From assembly GCA_943913335.1 (NCBI GenBank), contig CALTXS010000006.1:1-15448 (forward strand): a stretch of DNA of 15,448 bases. The letters run 5' to 3'. Below, piece by piece: positions 9,728 through 15,418 of the stretch (position 1 is the first letter of the stretch; every line of letters starts with the position of its first letter). Source of the DNA: an uncultured Lysobacter sp. (GTDB lineage Bacteria > Pseudomonadota > Gammaproteobacteria > Xanthomonadales > Xanthomonadaceae). The notes beneath the pieces are model-generated. The model was given only the letters and a program-made list of their open reading frames with translations. It searched no databases and was not told the origin of the DNA. Position numbers and translations under genes: made by a program.

Positions 9728-9759
9728 CCGCCAGCCGCGTGCAGTTCGCCGGCTGGCGG
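9728..9759 (+). terminator. GC-rich hairpin after the nuclease
   Basis: CCGCCAGCCG (9728-9737) pairs perfectly with CGGCTGGCGG (9750-9759), loop 12 bases, starting right after the stop codon. Only a short T-rich tail (TCTCGG) follows. It lies between convergent genes and may serve both strands. Confidence 0.55.
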
Positions 9760-9794
9760 TCTCGGTCTGATGAGTATCAGCGCAAGTAGTGCGT

Positions 9795-10229
9795 TTACTT
9801 GCTGGCAGTTCGCAATGATTTCAGTTTGGCGGTGTCGACCGGACGAATCTCAACGATTCGGCAACTGATGCCACCAGGATTCGAGGGGCCAGTCACGTGC
9901 ACGGTGTCCGTACCCGAATACACTGTGCGAGACAGGCCTCCGACTGAGACGCCTTGAGCGTTGATCAGGCCTTCGCAATGGGCATCAAGGTCGAGCAAAT
10001 AGGCCGTCGCGTGGCGGGTGTAGACCAGCAAATGTTCGTTATCAATGGGTTCCCATTTGGTCGTGCCCATCGAGATCTTACTGAATTGCGGGACGGGTGC
10101 GCCGCTTGCGGTCTGCACAGCGACGAGATCGTTGGCGAGCTGGTCGGGTGTCTTCTGCGGCGAGGCCATCGTGACGGATGCCATTAGCATGGCACCGCAG
10201 AACATTGCGATTTTGGTTGTAGTGGACAA
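9795..10229 (-). CDS. Secreted DUF6491-like protein, paralogue A
   Basis: A 144-residue exported protein. The first about 22 residues (STTTKIAMFCGAMLMASVTM) look like a signal peptide with no lipobox cysteine. The mature part follows the DUF6491-like pattern: W..ID.EHLLVYTRHATAYLLDLDAHCEGL, then two more conserved blocks and a second cysteine in ISCRIVEIRPVDTAKLKSL; the two cysteines may form a disulfide. The start is TTG at 10229 because AGGAG lies 8 bases upstream; the next ATG is too far from that site. No function is known for the family. It is the second gene of a tandem pair with the next entry, 39 bases apart and on the same strand, so they are probably one operon. Confidence 0.75.
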   Translation of the reverse strand: MSTTTKIAMFCGAMLMASVTMASPQKTPDQLANDLVAVQTASGAPVPQFSKISMGTTKWEPIDNEHLLVYTRHATAYLLDLDAHCEGLINAQGVSVGGLSRTVYSGTDTVHVTGPSNPGGISCRIVEIRPVDTAKLKSLRTASK

Positions 10230-10268
10230 GGTAAGTACTCCTGAAGTAGTTCGTATTGATGGTTGGTG

Positions 10269-10718
10269 TTATTCCGGTCGTGCGTTGCGGAACGGGGCCT
10301 GCAACTGGCGGAACTTTTCCATGTTCACGGGTTGAATCGAGGTAATCGGGCAGCCGATTTCTGCAATGGGGCTATTGTCCAGCGCATAGACCCTGCTGAA
10401 ATTCCGCTGGACCTGACCCATGGAATCGGTCACTCGGATCGCTTGCGCAAAGTCCAGCCCGGGGCATTGTGCAACCTGCACCAGGAAAGCGCGCGAGGGC
10501 GTGGTGTATAGCACCAGCTGTTCTGTGCCGAACGAGACCCATGAATGCAGTGACCGGTTGACTAGGTTGAAGTGATTCACGGGATCGCCCGCAGCGTCGC
10601 GATAGGCTTGCAGTGTCTGAGCTTCGGCTTGTTCGCGCGGCACACCAGCGGCGGTCGTCGCACAGGCGGTCAAGGCAAGGGCGAGCCCGGAGGCTATCAG
10701 CAAGGTCGGGGTTTTCAT
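10269..10718 (-). CDS. DUF6491-like lipoprotein, paralogue B
   Basis: A 149-residue lipoprotein with signal MKTPTLLIASGLALALTAC (Cys19; lipobox LTAC). Its body matches the neighbour 9795-10229 along its length: LHSWVSFGTEQLVLYTTPSR, AQCPGLDFAQAIRV, IGCPITSIQPVNMEKFRQLQ; the same two cysteines and the tryptophan/tyrosine positions are kept. This points to a tandem duplication. The start ATG at 10718 has a good ribosome binding site (GGAGA, about 7 bases away); the in-frame upstream start (10775) would spoil the signal. It is the first gene of the pair. Function unknown; an envelope location is expected. Confidence 0.75.
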   Translation of the reverse strand: MKTPTLLIASGLALALTACATTAAGVPREQAEAQTLQAYRDAAGDPVNHFNLVNRSLHSWVSFGTEQLVLYTTPSRAFLVQVAQCPGLDFAQAIRVTDSMGQVQRNFSRVYALDNSPIAEIGCPITSIQPVNMEKFRQLQAPFRNARPE

Positions 10719-10862
10719 GTCGGATTCTCCTGATTCGAATCCACTATGGACCAGATTTTCCGGCTTGGCAGCCAAATTGGCGCGGTATTAGAATTTTGTT
10801 TAATGTCCGTTGAGCTGTCCGAATGCGGGGTGGCTCATGACTACAAAAATGCTCTGACTATC

Positions 10863-10891
10863 TTGCACGGCGCCGAAAGCCTTGCTAAAAT
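10863..10891 (+). promoter_or_regulatory. tRNA-Phe promoter
   Basis: The -35 TTGCAC (10863-10868) and -10 TAAAAT (10886-10891) are 17 bases apart. The tRNA begins 17 bases after the -10. Confidence 0.65.
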
Positions 10892-10907
10892 GGTGGGCTC
10901 ACGTAAT

Positions 10908-10983
10908 GGCCGGGTAGCTCAGTTGGTAGAGCAGGGGATTGAAAATCCCCGTGTCGGGGGTTCGATTCCCTCCCCGGCCACCA
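10908..10983 (+). tRNA. tRNA-Phe(GAA)
   Basis: A complete 76-base tRNA with encoded CCA. The acceptor stem GGCCGGG/CCCGGCC is perfect, the D loop is AGTTGGTA, the anticodon stem GGGGA/TCCCC encloses TTGAAAA with anticodon GAA, and the T arm holds GTTCGATTC. The gene serves as the chromosomal end of the accessory region: its 3' half from the anticodon loop is duplicated at 15419. Confidence 0.98.
10937..10966 (+). repeat. Attachment-site copy in tRNA-Phe
   Basis: This 30-base segment of tRNA-Phe, from the last base before the anticodon loop into the T loop, recurs with no mismatch at 15419-15448, in the same direction. The left limit of identity is sharp: upstream bases at the two copies do not match. 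The beginning at the anticodon loop is the pattern of tyrosine-integrase sites that cross over there. The true repeat may run to the 3' end of the tRNA and beyond, but the second copy is cut by the window end. Confidence 0.85.
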
Positions 10984-10991
10984 TCTTAAAG

Positions 10992-11013
10992 CCCTGAATC
11001 TTCAGGGTTTTTT
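10992..11013 (+). terminator. tRNA-Phe terminator
   Basis: CCCTGA (10992-10997) pairs with TCAGGG (11002-11007), loop ATCT, followed by six T. It lies 9 bases after the CCA. Because it is on the element side of the attachment site, it may have been brought or rebuilt by the island; a similar hairpin follows the decayed copy at 13073. Confidence 0.8.
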
Positions 11014-11054
11014 CGTTTCTGCGGTGGCAAAGATTTGAACGCTTACTGGCGCAG

Positions 11055-11090
11055 AATAAAATTCGGAATAAAATTCGGAATAAAACTCGT
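11055..11090 (+). repeat. Three tandem 12-base repeats (iteron-like)
   Basis: AATAAAATTCGG occurs at 11055-11066 and 11067-11078, and a 10/12 match (AATAAAACTCGT) at 11079-11090. The 12-base phase is close to a helical turn. The region 10984-11217 has no gene, and these repeats with the tRNA terminator are all I see in it. The core ATAAAATTCG recurs at 15320-15329 near the other end. They may be binding sites for a recombinase, excisionase or regulator of the island. Confidence 0.8.
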
Positions 11091-11217
11091 CCGTAAATAA
11101 TCCAAGTTGCAAGGGTGAGTTGAGTCGCGGGAAACGAAAGTTGTGTAGTAACTGGAGTGGGTGTAATGTCGTATTGTCAAAAAAGTCTTTGACTGCTTGC
11201 CGATTTACATTTTTTTG

Positions 11218-12174
11218 TTGGAGAATTTCAAGCTTAACAAAAATCTAAAATGTGTGATCTCTGTAATTTCATTTCTATTTGCGGCAAATGCGGGTGCACA
11301 GGTAACGACTAAAAATAATGGTGTAATTGCTTTCGATTCAAACGCAAACGGTGTTCCGATGATCTCTGAAATTAGAATTCTCGGGACCGCAGTCATGAAA
11401 TACGATAATGTCGGCGCGGGATTTCAAATGACGGCACGGAGTTCGGCAGGAAATGCGTACAATCCAACGCAAGCTGGTGATTGCCGTCAACATCCGTCAC
11501 AAGTGCTGTCATTTTCTAGCAACTGGAGCCCATCGGACTTACAATTGAATGCGCAGAACGGAGTGATGTTTAATGTCGCTCCGAGAGACTATGCTGAGTC
11601 AACATCCTGCGCTTCCGTTGGTGGTGTAGTCTTACCATTTCAGTTTGAATTTGGTGCGACTCTGGGCGATGCGGTTAGTTTACCCAAAGAACTAATGGTT
11701 CTCGATTTGTATTACACCCGTCAGCAAGGTGCGGAGATCGTCCAAAAGGGGCAGTCTGAAGCTCCGGTCATCTTTCCAATGTTGAATGTCATGCCCTATG
11801 CTTATTCAAGCGTTGATGGGAGTACCATTGTTCCCTTTAATGTCGTTGTAAATGGTGCACCGACAAATGACGTCAGGAAATGGCCAATCGGACCTAATCA
11901 ATATACACAAGGTAAGTTGATAATGATGTGTACCTTGTCGCAGACGAATTGCATTGGGCTGTATTCCAACAAAGAGACAATTAATATATTTAGCCGCAGA
12001 GCTGGTGCAAAATACCCACTTTCGATGCTTGCATTGACGATTGACTCAGGTGGTGAGATTGCAGATTTTGATCGTCATCACGCTCGTAAACTCTTAGTTG
12101 TTGGCACTCCATCTACGATTGCTACCGTAATCTCTCAGGCGAGCTCGGCAATTTCCGATTGGGGTGATTTGTGA
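11218..12174 (+). CDS. Secreted protein of unknown family, island cargo
   Basis: A 318-residue protein I do not recognise. The N-terminus has a positive stretch (FKLNKNLK) then a hydrophobic core (VISVISFLFAANAGA), with signal-peptidase cleavage likely after AGA near residue 27. The mature part is rich in Ser, Asn, Val and Gly, looks all-beta, and has four cysteines (in GDCRQ, TSCAS, MMCTL and TNCIG) that may form two disulfides. It ends in an Ala/Ser-rich helix. The start is uncertain: the open frame begins with TTG at 11197; TTG at 11218 is chosen because TACATT lies 6 bases before it, as in other genes here, but no ribosome binding site or ATG is present. Base composition is AT-richer than the core genes. 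It overlaps the methyltransferase by 11 bases, so they act or at least are made together. Confidence 0.65.
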   Translation: MENFKLNKNLKCVISVISFLFAANAGAQVTTKNNGVIAFDSNANGVPMISEIRILGTAVMKYDNVGAGFQMTARSSAGNAYNPTQAGDCRQHPSQVLSFSSNWSPSDLQLNAQNGVMFNVAPRDYAESTSCASVGGVVLPFQFEFGATLGDAVSLPKELMVLDLYYTRQQGAEIVQKGQSEAPVIFPMLNVMPYAYSSVDGSTIVPFNVVVNGAPTNDVRKWPIGPNQYTQGKLIMMCTLSQTNCIGLYSNKETINIFSRRAGAKYPLSMLALTIDSGGEIADFDRHHARKLLVVGTPSTIATVISQASSAISDWGDL

Positions 12175-13021
12175 TTTTCGGCGCATCCTTGACTTGAGAA
12201 ATTCGTTGCGTCTACTGTTTAGAAGAATTACCCCGCTGTATTGGGCAGTGGGCGTTGTTCGCTATGTAAGGTTCCGACAAGAAGTCCGAAGGGCTGATCA
12301 AAAATATTGGTCGTCCGATGAGTATCTAGAACTACCTCCGCCGAATCTTCGCTTTCGAGTTCACAAGGCGTTGGATGCAGCAAGTTATACCGCAAACGGA
12401 GTTTCAATTACGAATGACATTGTCAAGATTCTGGAGAGCAACAGAATAGACATTTCCAATTCGCGCATCCTCGATTTTGCAAGCGGACCAGGACGAGTTG
12501 CTGGATTCTTGTCACAACGATTTCCGAACGCTAAGTTTTTTGCTACTGATATCGATGTCGAAGCCATATCATGGGCACAAGTTCGTTTCAATGATGAGAT
12601 TAAATTCAGCTCAAACGAGGTCTTGCCGCCAACTCATTTCGACTCTCAAAGTTTTGATCTTATATACACAGTATCCTTGTTTACTCATCTCGATGAGCAA
12701 CTGCAGTTTCAGTGGCTTAAAGAACTTCAACGCATTCTAAGACCGAATGGGTATTTAGTTGCAACAGTACATGGCGAACTAGCGAGGTCAACTTGTACAT
12801 CCTCGGAGCTCGAAGCGATTAGGACCAAGGGAATTCTGTTTCGGACAGACCGAATCGGGCTCCTTAAGCTAGACGGATTGCCCGACTTCTATCAGACGAC
12901 ATTCCACAGTGAGAATTATGTTCGTAACAGATGGGCAGACTATTTTGAAATCGTTGATTATCAAGTAGGAGGTATACAGAATCATCAGGATGCGGTGGTG
13001 CTGAAACGTCGAAGTGCCTAA
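12164..13021 (+). CDS. Class I SAM-dependent methyltransferase, island cargo
   Basis: A 285-residue protein with the Rossmann-type methyltransferase core: motif I ILDFASGPGRVAGF (102-115), the acidic residue after strand 2 in FFATDID (Asp129), the FDLIYTVSLFTHLDE block (164-178) and LRPNGYLVATVHGE (192-205). This is the Methyltransf_11/25 pattern, found often in surface-glycan and lipid clusters, so a small-molecule or glycan substrate is more likely than DNA; the substrate cannot be told. The N-terminal 70 residues are basic and start with GTG at 12164, inside the end of the secreted-protein gene, so translation is probably coupled. The composition is AT-rich like its partner. It ends about 10 bases before the decayed attachment site. 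Confidence 0.82.
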   Translation: MICDFRRILDLRNSLRLLFRRITPLYWAVGVVRYVRFRQEVRRADQKYWSSDEYLELPPPNLRFRVHKALDAASYTANGVSITNDIVKILESNRIDISNSRILDFASGPGRVAGFLSQRFPNAKFFATDIDVEAISWAQVRFNDEIKFSSNEVLPPTHFDSQSFDLIYTVSLFTHLDEQLQFQWLKELQRILRPNGYLVATVHGELARSTCTSSELEAIRTKGILFRTDRIGLLKLDGLPDFYQTTFHSENYVRNRWADYFEIVDYQVGGIQNHQDAVVLKRRSA

Positions 13022-13027
13022 CAATTT

Positions 13028-13123
13028 AGAATCGCCGGGCGGGCAATCGAATCCTTCCTGGTCGCCATACTAAAGCCTGATTTCTCAGGGCTTTTGCGTT
13101 TTTGAGATGGTGAAAATTTGACC
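13028..13123 (+). repeat. Decayed copy of tRNA-Phe 3' end plus terminator
   Basis: By eye this region aligns with 10942-11040 over the anticodon stem, T arm (TCGAATCC against TCGATTCC), acceptor/CCA (GGTCGCCA against GGCCACCA; CCA at 13065-13067), the TAAAGCC-hairpin-TTTT terminator and the bases beyond (GATGGTGAAAATTTGACC against GGTGGCAAAGATTTGAAC). The 32-base stretch around the T arm gives about 24 matches with one gap. The T stem no longer pairs, so it is not a working tRNA. It is read as an old attachment site dividing the island into two blocks. Confidence 0.6.
13073..13095 (+). terminator. Terminator after the methyltransferase gene
   Basis: AAGCCTGA (13073-13080) pairs with TCAGGGCTT (13085-13093) with one bulged G and a TTTC loop, followed by T. 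It closely resembles the tRNA-Phe terminator at 10992 and probably now ends the secreted protein-methyltransferase transcript. Confidence 0.65.
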
Positions 13124-13214
13124 AAACAACGAGCCCGGTCGGAAGGTAATGCCCCCTAAAAACCAGTGACGCCAGAAGTGGAATTTTCTAATACCCTTAC
13201 GTTAGGAGATTCCC

Positions 13215-13481
13215 ATGAAAAAATCGCGATTCACCGACAGCCAGATCCTTGGCTTTCTCAAGCAAAACGAGTCCGGCGTGCCGGTTCCCGAGCTCTGCCG
13301 CCAACACGGCTTCAGCTCGGCCATGTTCTACAAGTGGCGTAGTAAGTTCGGAGGTATGGACGCGTCCATGATGGGGCGTCTGAAGGAGCTCGAAGATGAA
13401 AATCGCCGGCTCAAGAAGATGTATGCCGAGGCCCAGATGAGCGCCGATGTGCTGAAGGAAGCGCTCGCAAAAAAATGGTAA
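13215..13481 (+). CDS. IS3-family transposase OrfA
   Basis: An 88-residue helix-turn-helix protein ([40 protein letters not shown]) with a C-terminal leucine zipper ([20 protein letters not shown]). It binds the IS ends and is joined to OrfB by frameshifting. A good ribosome binding site, AGGAG at 13204-13208, precedes the ATG. Normal length, no breaks. Confidence 0.93.
   Translation: MKKSRFTDSQILGFLKQNESGVPVPELCRQHGFSSAMFYKWRSKFGGMDASMMGRLKELEDENRRLKKMYAEAQMSADVLKEALAKKW
13469..13475 (+). other. Programmed -1 frameshift site A7
   Basis: Seven A lie in the OrfA frame as A-AAA-AAA, followed by TGG TAA. A -1 slip puts the ribosome on ATG GTA AGG, the OrfB frame, giving the fused OrfAB transposase expected of IS3 elements. 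Confidence 0.8.
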
Positions 13482-14302
13482 GGCCATCTCAACGCCGTGA
13501 GATGGCCAAATGGGCAGTCACCGAGCGCCGCATGTCCGTATCAAGTGCCTGCTCGGCATTTGGAATCAGCGAGACCTGCTACCGCTACATCGCAAAGCAA
13601 AGCGACGAGAACGTCTTGATTGCGGATTGGCTGGAGCGACTAACCACCGCGTATCGAACATGGGGCTTCAAGCTTTGTTACCTGCATCTGCGCAATGTGA
13701 AGGGGTTTCCATGGAACCACAAGCGGGTGTACCGCATCTACCGAGAGCTCGAACTCAACCTGAGAATTAAACCCAAGAAACGCCTGCTCCGCGAGAAACC
13801 CCAGCCTCTGGCCGTTCCGGACGTCTTGAACCATACCTGGTCCATGGATTTCATGCACGACCAGCTCAATGACGGACGCACTTTCCGCTGCTTCAATGTC
13901 ATCGACGACTTTAACCGGGAAGCTTTGGCAATGGAAATCGACTTCTCGCTGCCCGCCGAACGAGTGATCCGAGCCCTGGACCAAATCATCGAATGGCGTG
14001 GGCGGCCCAACGTGCTTCGATGCGACAACGGACCTGAGTTCCAAAGCGCGGCACTGCATCAGTGGGCGTCAAGGCATGGCATCCGCATCGAATTTATCCA
14101 GCCCGGCAATCCGCAACAGAACGCCTACATAGAGCGATTCAACCGTACAGTCCGCTACGATTTGCTCGCGGCCAACGGCTTTGAAAGCATCGAAGACACT
14201 CAATCCAAAGCAACTCCGTGGCTGTGGCTCTACAATAACATCCGCCCCAACATGTCTCTCGGAGGCATTACGCCAAGGCAGAAGATCGCTTTGGCCGCCT
14301 AA
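13475..14302 (+). CDS. IS3-family transposase OrfB (DDE integrase core)
   Basis: A 275-residue catalytic part made mainly as an OrfAB fusion through the A7 slip at 13469. It has an HTH_21-like N-terminal domain ([20 protein letters not shown]), then the rve core with Asp125 (WSMDF), Asp184 (RCDNGPEF) and Glu220 (NAYIERFN); there are 35 residues between the last two, the DD35E spacing. The G-N-P-Q-Q-N-A-Y block before Glu220 is typical. The C-terminus ([16 protein letters not shown]) is complete and overlaps the right inverted repeat. Confidence 0.94.
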   Translation: MVRPSQRREMAKWAVTERRMSVSSACSAFGISETCYRYIAKQSDENVLIADWLERLTTAYRTWGFKLCYLHLRNVKGFPWNHKRVYRIYRELELNLRIKPKKRLLREKPQPLAVPDVLNHTWSMDFMHDQLNDGRTFRCFNVIDDFNREALAMEIDFSLPAERVIRALDQIIEWRGRPNVLRCDNGPEFQSAALHQWASRHGIRIEFIQPGNPQQNAYIERFNRTVRYDLLAANGFESIEDTQSKATPWLWLYNNIRPNMSLGGITPRQKIALAA

Positions 14303-14340
14303 CTCCACTTTTGGCGTCAGCTAAAAATGGGGGTATTACC

Positions 14341-14617
14341 AACCCTTACCGCGCCTCAGGATCCCAATTCTAGTTCTGCCACCAACTGTCGGAATTCCCT
14401 GAGCGAATTTTTGCATACCAGATTCGATATTTACAAGTGCCGCCGTCAGTTCAACCGCAGTCTGGAGTGGCAGATTCCGGTAATTGATGTCCTGCCAGCC
14501 AAGCTCCCAGGGCAAATTTACCGACCCGAGCTCTCGTAAATCGTAGCTGAATGAGGGAGGGATCTCGACGCCAGCGTCTGCTAGGCCAGCCAACATATCC
14601 TCTGCAACTTGCTGCCG
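14341..14617 (-). pseudogene. C-terminal part of the proteasome-like gene, cut by TAA and IS
   Basis: After the TAA at 14618-14620 the same frame stays open without a shift: RQQVAED, then MLAGLADAGVEIPPSF and so on to the IS edge at 14341. NLPLQTAVELTAALVNIESG followed by GIPTVGGRTRIGIL is the C-terminal helix and final strand of a proteasome-type fold, so this belongs to the gene 15298-14618 rather than being a separate gene. The frame runs into the IS end, whose GGTAAT provides a stop. Reading on from the far side of the IS at 13144, allowing for the shared AA, gives FRPGSLFGQIF and a stop in the terminator, which could be the original end. Confidence 0.65.
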
Positions 14618-15298
14618 TTAGATACCTAGCATTGAGCGGATATAACGTTCAATTTCAGACTTGAGATTGGAATCAACGCCGCTGAGCAAACGCCCTGCAT
14701 TCCCTGCTTGACCGTCCCACGCAAGGCCAAACCCGTCCCGAGCTTCCTCTGGAAATCGAAACTGCTCGACCACTTGCGGTATCGCGATCGCTACGCTGAA
14801 AGTTCGAATGCGCGTATCATCTGGCCCGAAGCCAGCGATGAGGAAATTGAGGAGGGACCTGAATTCGTCTTTTTCCCAAAGTCCGCGAACGTAGACCGTG
14901 AAATCATCAACAACTTCTCGCGCAGTACGGAATTGGCTGCCGTCGTTTTGCTTGGACGCGTGATAACGGTCGGCGACTTCTGCGATTGTCATTCCACTGA
15001 TCGAAGCCATTCCAGACGTGATGGCCGCGACAGAGCACTCGAAATTCGCGTCTTCGTACAGGAGAAACATCTTCTGTACACCTCCCATGACGCTTGTAGT
15101 TGCGATATGCGATGGAGAATTTGGGTCGATCGCAATAAGCATACGTCCCTGATCGTCCCACTTCGGATTTCCGTGCTCATCCAACACGACGCACGCCGGA
15201 TTGCGCTTCGGAAAGAACGCAATTTCATTGATGCTGGAAAGCGAATCGCAACCAAGAACCATGGCATCGCTCGTCGCTAGCGCCACATTAATAGTCAT
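14618..15298 (-). CDS. Proteasome-fold (Ntn-hydrolase-like) protein, truncated
   Basis: A 226-residue frame whose N-terminus, TINVALATSDAMVLGCDSLS after Met removal, matches a proteasome beta subunit: Thr at position 1 and Asp at position 17 (Thr2 and Asp18 with Met counted). After a large insertion come VQKMF (Lys76, candidate for Lys33), SVAAITSGMASI (the Gly47 block), FLIAGFGPDDTRI and GFGLAWDGQAG. It is thus a likely nucleophile hydrolase (protease or amidase), though it is neither HslV nor the Anbu type I know. The start has AGGGG upstream. The reading frame stops at TAA (14618-14620) before the last helices, which continue in frame beyond; with the IS at 14340 the gene is probably inactive. 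The antisense 190-residue frame is a shadow. Family assignment is from motif pattern only. Confidence 0.65.
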   Translation of the reverse strand: MTINVALATSDAMVLGCDSLSSINEIAFFPKRNPACVVLDEHGNPKWDDQGRMLIAIDPNSPSHIATTSVMGGVQKMFLLYEDANFECSVAAITSGMASISGMTIAEVADRYHASKQNDGSQFRTAREVVDDFTVYVRGLWEKDEFRSLLNFLIAGFGPDDTRIRTFSVAIAIPQVVEQFRFPEEARDGFGLAWDGQAGNAGRLLSGVDSNLKSEIERYIRSMLGI

Positions 15299-15418
15299 TA
15301 CCTACCCCTGAAATTCAGCATAAAATTCGATGTTGATGTTATGCAAATCAATAACTTGCAAGCGACTGTGCATAATTTAAGTTTCTGTAACTCATTGATA
15401 CTACAACGTTGTTCGAGT
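15299..15418. other. AT-rich intergenic end of the island
   Basis: No gene is seen. It holds the upstream region of the minus-strand proteasome-like gene, a copy of ATAAAATTCG (15320-15329) that matches the repeats at 11055, and a small inverted repeat GCATAA (15318-15323)/TTATGC (15339-15344). No convincing -35/-10 pair was found for the minus strand. Confidence 0.5.

Larger units (their letters stand above)
13145..14340 (+). mobile_element. IS3-family insertion sequence, IS407/IS51-like
   Basis: About 1.2 kb, bounded by imperfect inverted repeats of about 40 bases: the left end begins GGTAATGCCCCC (13145) and the right end, read inward on the minus strand from 14340, begins GGTAATACCCCC; both continue with TGACGCCA.AAGTGGA. 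Two overlapping transposase frames fill it. The flanks (GGAA left, AACC right) show no 3-5 base target duplication; only AA is shared. The IS interrupts the 3' end of the proteasome-like gene. Both genes look intact, so the element may be active. The subgroup is judged from protein resemblance only. Confidence 0.9.

Noticed and set aside
11055..11090. CRISPR-like array
   Set aside because: The three 12-base copies are directly adjacent with no spacers, and no cas genes are present; the Cas4-like nuclease at 9011 is not linked.
13028..13067. A second tRNA gene after the methyltransferase
   Set aside because: It ends in CCA and resembles a T arm, but the T stem does not pair and there is no 5' half, so it is treated as a decayed 3' end.
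13145..14340. IS3 transposase as the enzyme that inserted the island at tRNA-Phe
   Set aside because: IS3 elements have their own inverted repeats and low target specificity; the IS lies inside block 2 and interrupts its gene, so it came later.
14336..14596. A separate 86-residue gene beginning at 14596
   Set aside because: It is in the same frame as the upstream 226-residue part, separated only by one TAA and seven codons, and supplies the missing end of that fold.
14708..15280. 190-residue plus-strand open frame
   Set aside because: It is the antisense shadow of the proteasome-like frame, has no signal or domain I can see, and the minus frame has clear conserved motifs.
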